41,508 nucleotides of DNA, from positions 1-41,508 of the forward strand of contig PWNQ01000171.1 of assembly GCA_003557725.1 (NCBI GenBank), given 5' to 3'. Below, piece after piece: positions 16,843-23,757 of this stretch. Origin of the DNA: Bacteroidales bacterium. Its GTDB lineage: Bacteria; Bacteroidota; Bacteroidia; Bacteroidales; PWNQ01. Positions within the stretch are counted from its first letter, which is position 1; every line of letters starts with the position of its first letter. The notes under the pieces were generated by a model, which was not told where the DNA came from, ran no database searches, and saw nothing but the letters and a program-made list of their open reading frames with translations. The position numbers were made by a program, and so were the translations under genes.

Positions 16843-16910
16843 AGTCCGGTATAAAAACACACATTTTTCACATCCGCTGAAAATCAAAAGGAACCTTTTT
16901 AGGCTGGACT
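16843..16910 (+). repeat. 68-bp repeat family, copy 4 (well preserved)
   Basis: It runs from AGTCCGGTATAAAAA to TTTTTAGGCTGGACT and is colinear with copy 1 with about five differences in 68 bases. The termini match each other at 12 of 15 positions. It sits between the convergent cvpA and exbD genes, so here it is at 3' ends. Confidence 0.8.
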
Positions 16911-16968
16911 CTTCCCCAAGAGCCACATCAGACACCCGCTTCGTCATGCAGTTTCCCTGGTTATAGAC

Positions 16969-17002
16969 AAAAAAACTCCGGCTTAGTGGAATAAACCGGA
17001 GT
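16969..17002 (-). terminator. Intrinsic terminator of the exb operon
   Basis: On the minus strand a 7-base stem ACTCCGG/CCGGAGT (16996-17002 and 16975-16981) with a 14-base loop is followed directly by seven T residues (complement of 16969-16975). It lies about 45 bases after the last exbD stop. Confidence 0.75.
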
Positions 17003-17045
17003 AAATAATATAAACCTTAAGATCTAAAAGATGGCCCATCGGTGA

Positions 17046-17522
17046 TTATTGCCGTCTATCATCACCAATGCGGGTATTATAGTTAATTCTGAGCGCATTG
17101 GCTTGTCTCAGTTCATGTTTAACATCACTAACGATCCCCATCCTTGTGTTCTTATCGATTTTTAGAGAGATGGTCATCAGCTGTCGCTGAGCCTCTGACA
17201 GAGCTTCCCTTTCGGTATATACAAACCGTTGGATTTCTCTGGGTTCAGCAAATGCGTCATTAAGCTGGATTCTGGGTTCGGACCCCAGCATGACCTGCCG
17301 GTTTCTGGGTGGCGGGCCAATATATACATAACTAACCAATTCCTTTTTCTCCAGCTTCTGCACTTCTGTAGCATCCGGCTCTGTAATGGTGACCAGCAGG
17401 GTAGTTTCCCTCATGGTAGTAGCCACCATAAAGAAGAACAGGAGCATAAAAATGATGTCCGGCAAAGAGGAGGTGTTAATTTTTTGCACCCCTGTTTGTT
17501 TTTTGTTTTTGAATCTTCCCAT
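17046..17522 (-). CDS. exbD: ExbD/TolR-family biopolymer transporter, second copy
   Basis: The 158-residue protein has a short cytoplasmic N-terminus, one transmembrane helix with the proton-carrying Asp in SSLPDIIFMLLFFFMV, and a periplasmic domain. ExbD/TolR subunits couple the proton motive force through ExbB to TonB-like or Tol-like partners. It is the last gene of the exbB-X-exbD-exbD operon, two bases behind the other exbD, and is followed by an intrinsic terminator. The two ExbD proteins differ strongly after the membrane helix, so they may form a heteromeric pair. Its C-terminus is Arg/Asn-rich. Confidence 0.88.
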   Translation of the reverse strand: MGRFKNKKQTGVQKINTSSLPDIIFMLLFFFMVATTMRETTLLVTITEPDATEVQKLEKKELVSYVYIGPPPRNRQVMLGSEPRIQLNDAFAEPREIQRFVYTEREALSEAQRQLMTISLKIDKNTRMGIVSDVKHELRQANALRINYNTRIGDDRRQ

Positions 17523-17524
17523 AG

Positions 17525-18106
17525 TTATCGGTCTCCTATTGTTTGCGGTTCCGCTTCAGAGATAGATACGGGAATGGCGCGCTGGATAGCTCTGGCTGCG
17601 GTTTCATCTCTGAGCTGTCCAAATCTTACGCCAAAATGCCTTCGGGCCATTTCATCGCGCAGTTCTCTGACAGCAGCGGTCAATTCATTTTGCACCTGAA
17701 TATACATGTCGTAAGAAGTACCCCGGTCGTTTTGCAGGGAAATCACTCCCTTAGAGACCCATACTTCTCCCAGTCCATCAATATATTCTTCTTCCACCTC
17801 GGGATACTGGGGGTCATCATGATGGATGCTCAGGAAGTCTTTGGCAGCAGCTCTCAGCTGCGAAATATCCATTGGCCTCAGGTCAGTCTGCTTCCCCACC
17901 AGCAAGCGATCGGCATGATTAACCAGCACCACAAAAGTATTGCGTTCCCGCACCTCAATGGGCTCATCCTCTACCGGTGGCGGCAACCTTCTTGCGATCC
18001 CCCTGTCCACATCCATTGTTGTGGTAACCAGGAAGAATATGAGCAGCAAGAAGGCGATATCGGCCATAGACCCGGCATTAATCTCCTGAATTGCTCTTCT
18101 AGCCAT
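17525..18106 (-). CDS. exbD: ExbD/TolR-family biopolymer transporter, first copy
   Basis: The 193-residue ExbD has the conserved membrane Asp16 in GSMADIAFLLLIFFLVTTTM and a long periplasmic part. A stretch of about 45 residues (roughly 95-140, with EVEEEYIDGLGE) is inserted compared with ordinary ExbD, making it longer than the usual 130-150 residues. It sits between the 142-residue membrane protein (11-base gap) and the second exbD (2-base gap). Role as above: part of a proton-driven motor energising the outer membrane. Confidence 0.88.
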   Translation of the reverse strand: MARRAIQEINAGSMADIAFLLLIFFLVTTTMDVDRGIARRLPPPVEDEPIEVRERNTFVVLVNHADRLLVGKQTDLRPMDISQLRAAAKDFLSIHHDDPQYPEVEEEYIDGLGEVWVSKGVISLQNDRGTSYDMYIQVQNELTAAVRELRDEMARRHFGVRFGQLRDETAARAIQRAIPVSISEAEPQTIGDR

Positions 18107-18117
18107 ACAAAAAGTTT

Positions 18118-18546
18118 TTATTTAAAGATTTTAGATACACCGGAGACAACAATGGCTGCAACAGCCATAATTCCCAGTATATACGTTGCAATAAGTCCTG
18201 CTCCCACTCTCCGGGAGCCCGCTTCTGTCACTTCAAAATTTTCATAGACAGCTCCTTCAGTGGATCCAGAAGCCAACAGGAAAGATATTCCCGCCAGCAC
18301 CAAAAACCCGGCCAGCCCGATAAGCACGGATTTGGCCTTTTCAGGATTGAGCACTATGTAAATAATGGGCGCCACAATGGAAGCAACCGCAGCGATTGCA
18401 AACAATGTATATGTATAATAAACATGCAGCATCACGGTTTGCATAGTTACATCTGAAATAAAGATGTAATAGACTCCCAACACTGCTGCGATACCCATCA
18501 TGGCATACAGAACTATGTTTAGATATTTGCCAACTTTATCTTCCAT
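18118..18546 (-). CDS. Four-helix membrane protein of the exb operon
   Basis: The 142-residue protein has four hydrophobic segments (about 10-30, 42-68, 74-92 and 115-138) with short loops. I know of no assigned function. A gene of this kind between exbB and two exbD genes is a recurring arrangement in Bacteroidota, from memory, which suggests an accessory subunit or assembly factor of the motor. The gaps are 23 bases to exbB and 11 to exbD. Confidence 0.8.
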   Translation of the reverse strand: MEDKVGKYLNIVLYAMMGIAAVLGVYYIFISDVTMQTVMLHVYYTYTLFAIAAVASIVAPIIYIVLNPEKAKSVLIGLAGFLVLAGISFLLASGSTEGAVYENFEVTEAGSRRVGAGLIATYILGIMAVAAIVVSGVSKIFK

Positions 18547-18569
18547 AAGGCAAAATAATTTTAAATTGA

Positions 18570-19424
18570 TTACTTATTAAGTTTTCTGACCAGGATGTCA
18601 ATAAAGCTGATCGTACTGTCTTCCATATCGTTAACAAGGCTATCCACCTTAGCGATCAGGTAGTTGTAAAATACTTGCAGGATGATGGCAACGATCAAAC
18701 CGAAGACAGTAGTCAACAGGGCCACTTTAATACCTCCGGCCACTACCGTTGGTGAAATATCTCCTGCGGCCTCGATAGCATCAAAGGCTGAGATCATACC
18801 AATAACCGTTCCCATAAAGCCTAACATGGGGGCAATGGCAATAAATAAAGATATCCATGACATTCCCTTTTCCAGCCTTGCCATTACCACACTTCCATAG
18901 GCAGTAACCGCCTTTTCTACGGTTTCAATCCCTTCATCTACTTTGCTAAGGCCTTCATAGAAGATACTGGCCACAGGCCCTTTGGTATCTTTCATCAGCT
19001 CTTTGGCCGCTTCCACGCCACCATTATCCAATGCACTCTCAAACTTATTGAGCAGCTTTTCCGTATTGGTTGTAGCCAGATTAAGATACAATACCCGTTC
19101 AATAACCAGAGCCAGTCCAAAGATCAGGGTAAGCAACACAATTCCCATGAACTCTGCTCCTCCTTCAATAAACTTCTCTTTGAGAATTTGGTGGAATGTT
19201 TGCCCTTCGCGGTCCACTTCACCCAGTCCTGCTGCTTCTTCACCTTCAAAAGCGACTTCAGTATCCTGGTCTGTGGCCAGCGTGTCATTTTCCATGTCCT
19301 GTTCATTTTGCTCTGCCAGCTCGGTTTCTTCCTGATCAGCAATGGGCTGGGCATACACTTGAGCAGAGAAGGTTGCTATATTAAACAACCCTGCTATAGC
19401 AAGAAAAGCAATCCATTTTTTCAT
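18570..19424 (-). CDS. exbB: MotA/TolQ/ExbB proton channel protein with acidic periplasmic extension
   Basis: The 284-residue protein has a signal peptide (cleavage after QVYA, leaving QPIAD), then a very acidic segment (about 31-75, rich in Glu, Asp and Gln), then the ExbB core with three membrane helices (about 93-117, 190-215, 230-257). The core motif APMLGFMGTVIGMISAF and the following GGIKVALLTTVFGLIVAI are characteristic of the channel. It forms the pentameric stator around ExbD. It starts 46 bases after the 3' end of tRNA-Ser on the same strand, and no promoter box is visible in that gap, so it may be transcribed with the tRNA. Confidence 0.9.
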   Translation of the reverse strand: MKKWIAFLAIAGLFNIATFSAQVYAQPIADQEETELAEQNEQDMENDTLATDQDTEVAFEGEEAAGLGEVDREGQTFHQILKEKFIEGGAEFMGIVLLTLIFGLALVIERVLYLNLATTNTEKLLNKFESALDNGGVEAAKELMKDTKGPVASIFYEGLSKVDEGIETVEKAVTAYGSVVMARLEKGMSWISLFIAIAPMLGFMGTVIGMISAFDAIEAAGDISPTVVAGGIKVALLTTVFGLIVAIILQVFYNYLIAKVDSLVNDMEDSTISFIDILVRKLNK

Positions 19425-19470
19425 AATACCTACGATTGATGTTTTTAATTAATTGGTTAGTTCATTGTTC

Positions 19471-19561
19471 TGGCGGAGAGAGAGGGATTCGAACCCTCGA
19501 TACGCTTGTGGCGTATACACACTTTCCAGGCGTGCGCCTTCGACCACTCGGCCACCTCTCC
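19471..19561 (-). tRNA. tRNA-Ser (anticodon GGA)
   Basis: The minus strand begins GGAGAGGTGGCCGAGTGGTC and pairs with TCTCTCC at the 3' end, followed by discriminator G and an encoded CCA (19471-19473). The anticodon loop reads CTGGAAA, giving GGA for Ser codons UCC/UCU. A long variable arm (TGTGTATACGCC..GCGTATC) is present as in class II tRNAs, and the T loop is GGTTCGAATCC. Confidence 0.95.
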
Positions 19562-19734
19562 TTCTGGTTTATACACCTTTACAAAAATTAAAAGAACGCT
19601 AAGCCCTCTGTGAAATTTGGCGCTAAATTACAAAAAACTTAATTACTTAAACACAAAAAGTTTTCCATTATTGCGTATCCTCTTTACAAAAGGCAAAAAG
19701 GATAGCCTCCCCGGGGGATATGCCATTGCGGAAG

Positions 19735-19751
19735 CCTGACTATTAGTCGGG
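19735..19751 (-). terminator. Possible hairpin after ansA
   Basis: CCTGACT-ATT-AGTCGGG forms a 7-pair stem with one G-T pair, a few bases after the ansA stop. The flanking T-tract is weak, so this may only protect the 3' end. Confidence 0.35.
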
Positions 19752-19755
19752 TTTA

Positions 19756-20784
19756 TTATGAAGACATTTCCCCCCTCAGTGAGGTTTCAAATAATGAGCT
19801 AAAGGCGTCTTTCCCAAATTGTCTGCCTAATAGATACATCATTTTGGCCAGTGCCGACTCCGTGGTAATATCCTTTCCACCAACCACCCCGGCTTTCTTA
19901 AGCTCCAGGCTGGCCTGATACTTCCCGGGTTCTACTTTCCCTTCAGGACACTGACTCACGCTGACGATCTGTATTCCGCGTGCAACGGCCCGCCGTATGC
20001 TGTCCAGAAACCATTGTGCAGTTGGAGCATTTCCTGCTCCGAAAGCCTTCATTACCACTCCCTTCAGCCCTTCTGTCTCCAATACTGCGTTTACCAGCGC
20101 AGGCTGTATCCCCGGATACAAATAAAGCACCGCCACATTCGTCTCCAACTCTTTGTGTACTATTAGCTTTTTAAAATTGGGCTTGCGAATATACTCATCA
20201 TTATAAGCTATATTTATACCGGCGTGAGCCAGGTGAGGATAATTGCCCGAACGGAAAGCAAGGAAGTTTTCCGCATTATATTTAAAGGTTCTGTTGGCAC
20301 GAAACAACATATTTTCAAAATATATAACCACCTCAGGCACCCTGGGAGTGTTATCAATTTTCTCTCCGGCAATTAATATGGATGCAATGAAGTTGTCGCG
20401 TCCGTCACTGCGAAGCATGCCCATGGGTAGCTGGGATCCGGTAAACACCACCGGCTTGTTAAGGTTTTCCAGCATAAAGCTCAAAGCAGATGCAGTATAT
20501 GCCATGGTGTCCGACCCATGCAAGACCACAAAGCCGTCATAATCTTCATACTTCGCCTCAATAATCCGTGCAATCCCCACCCATTCATAAGGGTTCATAT
20601 CACTGGAATCAATGGGCGTGTCAAAAGAACAGGAGTCTATATTGTAGTGATACCCTTCCAGTGCAGGGATTTCCCTGGAAATGTTATCAAAATTCACAGG
20701 CACCAATGCTCCCGTCTCCAGGTCTTGCTGCATACCAATAGTCCCTCCGGTGTATATCACCAGAATACTGGTATCTTCCTGCAT
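19756..20784 (-). CDS. ansA: Type I L-asparaginase
   Basis: The enzyme hydrolyses asparagine to aspartate and ammonia in the cytoplasm. The 342-residue length and lack of a signal peptide fit type I. Both active-site motifs are present: TGGTIG (12-17) and HGSDT (89-93). The open frame runs 10 codons further upstream to 20814, but that part overlaps the end of tatD. The ATG at 20782-20784 lies four bases after the tatD stop and gives the normal N-terminus MQEDTSILVIYTGG. It is the downstream partner of tatD, an arrangement I recall as common in this phylum. Confidence 0.93.
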   Translation of the reverse strand: MQEDTSILVIYTGGTIGMQQDLETGALVPVNFDNISREIPALEGYHYNIDSCSFDTPIDSSDMNPYEWVGIARIIEAKYEDYDGFVVLHGSDTMAYTASALSFMLENLNKPVVFTGSQLPMGMLRSDGRDNFIASILIAGEKIDNTPRVPEVVIYFENMLFRANRTFKYNAENFLAFRSGNYPHLAHAGINIAYNDEYIRKPNFKKLIVHKELETNVAVLYLYPGIQPALVNAVLETEGLKGVVMKAFGAGNAPTAQWFLDSIRRAVARGIQIVSVSQCPEGKVEPGKYQASLELKKAGVVGGKDITTESALAKMMYLLGRQFGKDAFSSLFETSLRGEMSS

Positions 20785-20788
20785 AAGT

Positions 20789-21556
20789 TTAGAATCCAAA
20801 CAGGTATTTTGCATTTTTTGTTGTTTTTTCAGCCACCATTTCCATTGTGGTGTGATGCATTATGGCCAGTTTTTCTGCCACCAGGGGCAAAAAAGCGCTT
20901 TCATTACGCTTTCCCCGGTAAGGATGAGGCGCCAGATAGGGGGCATCCGTTTCCAGAAGGATCTTATCCAATGGGATATCCTGAATGGCCTGAGCCAGCC
21001 CGGAATTTTTAAACGTTAACACCCCCCCGATCCCCAGATAAAAACCTTTCTCTAAAATTGCTTCTGCCTGATGACGAGACCCGGAGAAGCAATGAAAGAC
21101 CCCTCTCAGAGGAACATCCCCCAGAGCCTGCAGCTATTCCATGATGGCATTATAAGAACTTCGCATATGAATACACACAGGAAGGCCCATCTCAAGGGCC
21201 ATCTCACATTGCCGGCGGAAAGCAGCCCTTTGTGACTTCTCCAGAGAACGATCCCAATATAGATCAATCCCCGTTTCCCCTATGGCATAAACCGGCTTGC
21301 CGGAAACCCTGGAAAATATATTGTCTAACTGCTTTTGATAACCTTCCTTTACAGAAGTGGGATGTAACCCTGCCATTGGAATCATTTGCTCAGGCCATCG
21401 GTCATACACGCTATAGAGATCATCCAACGTGCTTTCATCAATGTTGGGCAATACAAAATATTCAACCCCCCCGGAAAGAGCCCGACGGGTTATTTGAGCA
21501 CGATCATTGTCAAAAGCACTCAAATACAGATGCGTATGTGTATCCACCAAAATCAT
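20789..21556 (-). pseudogene. tatD: TatD-family deoxyribonuclease, interrupted by an in-frame TAG
   Basis: TatD proteins are metal-dependent hydrolases/3'-5' DNases of the amidohydrolase fold. From the ATG at 21556 the frame encodes VDTHTH (residues 4-9), GETGIDLYWD, VCIHMRSS, then a TAG codon at 21134-21136 (position 141). The same frame continues without shift through GVFHCFSG, GIGGVLTF and LLETDAPYLAPHP to the natural stop. Across the TAG the product would be 255 residues, normal for the family, with all metal ligands present. TAG ends several other genes here (pssA, the TPR gene, manC), so recoding is unlikely. The simplest reading is a fresh nonsense mutation or sequencing error. The N-terminal piece alone (140 residues) lacks half the active site. 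Confidence 0.85.
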
Positions 21557-21560
21557 GGTG

Positions 21561-21568
21561 CAAAAGTA
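21561..21568 (-). promoter_or_regulatory. tatD -7 box (TACTTTTG)
   Basis: An exact TAnnTTTG on the minus strand ending four bases before the tatD ATG, the same tight spacing as at queA. It is back to back with the GT9 promoter box at 21609-21616. Confidence 0.5.
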
Positions 21569-21608
21569 ATAAAGAATAACAGACCCCATATAAGACCTGA
21601 AAATTTTA

Positions 21609-21616
21609 TATGTTTG
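21609..21616 (+). promoter_or_regulatory. GT9 gene -7 box (TATGTTTG)
   Basis: An exact TAnnTTTG 21 bases before the GTG start at 21638. No clear TTG lies at the -33 distance. Confidence 0.45.
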
Positions 21617-21637
21617 CACCAGCTAAAACCACCCACA

Positions 21638-22639
21638 GTGAAAAAGATACTGGTCATTCGTTTCAGTTCTATTGGAGACATTGTACTAACCAGTGCACTG
21701 CTCCGCTGCCTGAAAAAACAAAACCCCAACCTTGAAGTGCACTACCTGACCAAAGCAGCATTCAGGGATCTTGTGATCACCAATCCCTGTGTAGATAAGG
21801 TTTACTGCCTGCAGGGCCGTTTGCAGGACCTTCTTCCTGCCTTAAAAGAAGAACAATATAGTTTTATTGTGGACCTCCACCGTAACCTGCGCAGCACTAT
21901 TGTAAAGCGTTCTTTGGGCGTCCCATCAGCCGGCTTCCCCAAGCTAAACATACGCAAGTGGCTAATGGTAAATGCTCGGATCAACCTTCTCCCGCCGGCT
22001 CATATTGTAACAAGGTACTTTCAGGCAGCAACCCCTCTTGGCGTACACTATGACGGCGAGGGGTCCGACTTTTATATCCCCAAACACCTTCAGGCGGATC
22101 CGGAAAAACACCTGCCCGCCAGCTTTAACTCCGGATACATGGCTGTAGTGGTAGGCGGACACCACAAAACTAAACAGATCCCCGCTGAAAAACTAACGTC
22201 TATCTGCAATAATGCCGGCCTTCCGGTGGTGCTGTTAGGCGGTAAAGAAGATGCCGCAGACGCAGAGAAGGTGAAAGAAGGACTGAAACCAGCGGCCGTA
22301 AACTGCTGTGGAAAGCTTTCCCTGCACGGCTCTGCCAGTTTTCTGAAAAAAGCCCTGGTAGTGATCAGCCCGGATACCGGGCTTATGCATATTGCCGCAG
22401 CCCTGAATAAACCCCTGATAACCCTTTGGGGAAATACTATCCCCCGGTTTGGAATGACCCCCTTCTATCCGGATAAATACAAGGATCTGCATACCATTCA
22501 CCAGGTAACGGACTTGCCATGCCGGCCATGTTCCAAAATTGGATTCGAACGCTGCCCCCTTGGACATTTTGGATGCATGCATCAAATCCCTGACAAAGAA
22601 GTGATCAATTCAATTAAGCAGGCCGTCAGCACCCCTTAG
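21638..22639 (+). CDS. GT9-family glycosyltransferase (heptosyltransferase-like)
   Basis: The family transfers heptose or related sugars from ADP-sugar donors onto the LPS core. The N-terminus KKILVIRFSSIGDIVLTSALL and the C-terminal donor-site motif SPDTGLMHIAAALNKPLITLWG are diagnostic. FIVDLHRNLRS lies in between. The open frame extends far upstream into tatD, but the first sensible start is the GTG at 21638-21640, 21 bases after a -7 box; this gives 333 residues, normal for GT9. A Cys-rich tail (LPCRPCSK, RCPLGHFGCM) resembles the CxxC ending seen in heptosyltransferase-like proteins of this group. The acceptor cannot be told. Confidence 0.9.
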   Translation: MKKILVIRFSSIGDIVLTSALLRCLKKQNPNLEVHYLTKAAFRDLVITNPCVDKVYCLQGRLQDLLPALKEEQYSFIVDLHRNLRSTIVKRSLGVPSAGFPKLNIRKWLMVNARINLLPPAHIVTRYFQAATPLGVHYDGEGSDFYIPKHLQADPEKHLPASFNSGYMAVVVGGHHKTKQIPAEKLTSICNNAGLPVVLLGGKEDAADAEKVKEGLKPAAVNCCGKLSLHGSASFLKKALVVISPDTGLMHIAAALNKPLITLWGNTIPRFGMTPFYPDKYKDLHTIHQVTDLPCRPCSKIGFERCPLGHFGCMHQIPDKEVINSIKQAVSTP

Positions 22640-22749
22640 TCCGCCCAAAAGCCAATGGAATTTTTTCACCCCCCCTATACAACCAGACCACCACAAAAAG
22701 CGCTGCCCCTACAGATATAGAAGCCCCTTTCAGAACAGGGAGCCCCCCG

Positions 22750-23385
22750 TCAGAAAAACGGATTATGAGCCTTTTCTTCACTGACCGTAGTTGCCGGACC
22801 ATGTCCGGGATATATGGTAAAGCTTCCGGGGAGGGGGAGTATTTTCTCGCGGATGCTCTGAATTAACCGTTCCATATCCCCGGTGGGCAAATCAGCACGC
22901 CCCACGCTTCCGGCAAAAAGAACATCCCCGGAAATGATAAACCCTTCCCTGTGCGCTATCAGGCAAATGCTGCCGTCGGCATGACCAGGAGTATATCTTA
23001 CTTCAAGGGTGTCATCCCCCAACTCAACCATCTGCCCATCTTCAAGCCAGCTCTTTGGAGAAGGACTCTTTACCGGCGGAAAACCCATAAGCATTCCCTG
23101 CTCAGAAGCCGATTGAAGAATGGACAACCCCTCCTTGTGAATCACCGGAGAAAGCCCGTAAACATCAAAAATAAATTGATTCCCTACCATGTGATCCACA
23201 TGACCATGCGTATTGATCAGCATCACAGGGGATAATCCCATTTTTTCCATAAAGTGGGTTAACGCTTGCTGCTCGCCGGGCTCAATGCACGCAGGGTCCA
23301 CAATAATACACTTTCTTGATTCATTAAAAAGGACGTACGTGTTAACTTGCAATGGATTAAACACAAACTGCTCTATAGATATCAT
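22750..23385 (-). CDS. Metallo-beta-lactamase-fold hydrolase (glyoxalase II-like)
   Basis: The 211-residue protein has the metal-binding motif THGHVDH (His60, His62, Asp64, His65), a further His in TPGHADGS, Asp in SGDVLFAGSVGR and His in YPGHGP. This is the YcbL/hydroxyacylglutathione hydrolase-like pattern; the substrate may be a thioester but is not proven. The upstream in-frame start at 23415 adds ten basic/Cys residues unlike the family, so MISIEQF at 23385 is preferred. The promoter (23438-23470) takes its -33 element from a copy of the dispersed repeat. Confidence 0.88.
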   Translation of the reverse strand: MISIEQFVFNPLQVNTYVLFNESRKCIIVDPACIEPGEQQALTHFMEKMGLSPVMLINTHGHVDHMVGNQFIFDVYGLSPVIHKEGLSILQSASEQGMLMGFPPVKSPSPKSWLEDGQMVELGDDTLEVRYTPGHADGSICLIAHREGFIISGDVLFAGSVGRADLPTGDMERLIQSIREKILPLPGSFTIYPGHGPATTVSEEKAHNPFF

Positions 23386-23437
23386 ATGAAACCTGGATTT
23401 ATTATTACACCACAAACCTGCTTATGATTTGCCCGTG

Positions 23438-23470
23438 CAAATATAATGATTGAACCCGGTATAATACAAA
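23438..23470 (-). promoter_or_regulatory. Promoter of MBL-fold gene, TTTG-N21-TATATTTG
   Basis: On the minus strand TTTG (complement of 23467-23470) and TATATTTG (complement of 23438-23445) are 21 bases apart. The TTTG lies within repeat copy 5. Confidence 0.65.
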
Positions 23471-23519
23471 AAACTTGTTGCACCCGCTGAAAATCAAAAG
23501 CACCCTTTTTTGAACAGCC
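23453..23519 (+). repeat. 68-bp repeat family, copy 5 (diverged)
   Basis: It contains CCGGTATAATACAAAAAAC at the left, the strongly conserved core CCGCTGAAAATCAAAAG (23484-23500) and CCCTTTTTTGAACAGCCT at the right. The terminal inverted repeats are largely lost. The remnant lipoprotein frame from the left neighbour ends inside it. Confidence 0.6.
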
Positions 23520-23645
23520 TCGGTATCATCTCTTGCGTTTGACAATCAACAATTACAAGTTCTCTATATAAATCGGATTGCGCTTTACAACTCGTAAAGA
23601 ATAGCGAACTAAAGAAAGATAAAAAATATATACTCCCTTATTCAT
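23494..23645 (-). pseudogene. Remnant of a lipoprotein gene downstream of the RHS tip
   Basis: The ATG at 23643-23645 begins MNKGVYIF. A second frame then continues LSFFSSLFFTSCKAQSDL and on through YRELVIVDCQTQEMIP, so a shift of one base in the T6 run (complement of 23621-23626) is needed to join them. Joined, they give a lipoprotein signal peptide with lipobox FTSC and about 30 mature residues. The frame then runs into repeat copy 5 and stops at 23494-23496, so the rest of the gene seems to have been replaced. Its place right behind an RHS C-terminus is where immunity genes usually lie; that role is inference. Confidence 0.5.
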
Positions 23646-23757
23646 TTATATGGGGTATCCGATCTATACCCGTAACTTTTATTATAAATCTGATAATCAA
23701 TGATTTTTTTAAAATTTGCATATTCTGTAATTTGTTTATTTTCATCACATTATGTAT

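Noticed and set aside
21134-21136. Stop-codon reassignment (TAG as sense) to explain tatD
   Set aside because: Several intact genes in the window end with TAG (pssA, the TMTC-like gene, manC, the LiaF-like gene), so a general reassignment does not fit.
21386-21637. 84-residue N-terminal extension of the GT9 protein
   Set aside because: It is antisense to tatD, lies upstream of the probable promoter box, and precedes the conserved KKILVIRF start of the family.
22626-22781. 51-codon minus-strand frame with GTG start and one hydrophobic segment (GASISVGAALFVVVWLY)
   Set aside because: It overlaps the end of the MBL-fold gene by 32 bases and the end of the GT9 gene by 14 bases. It has a rare start codon and no recognisable homology. 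It could be a real small membrane protein, but the sequence alone does not support it.
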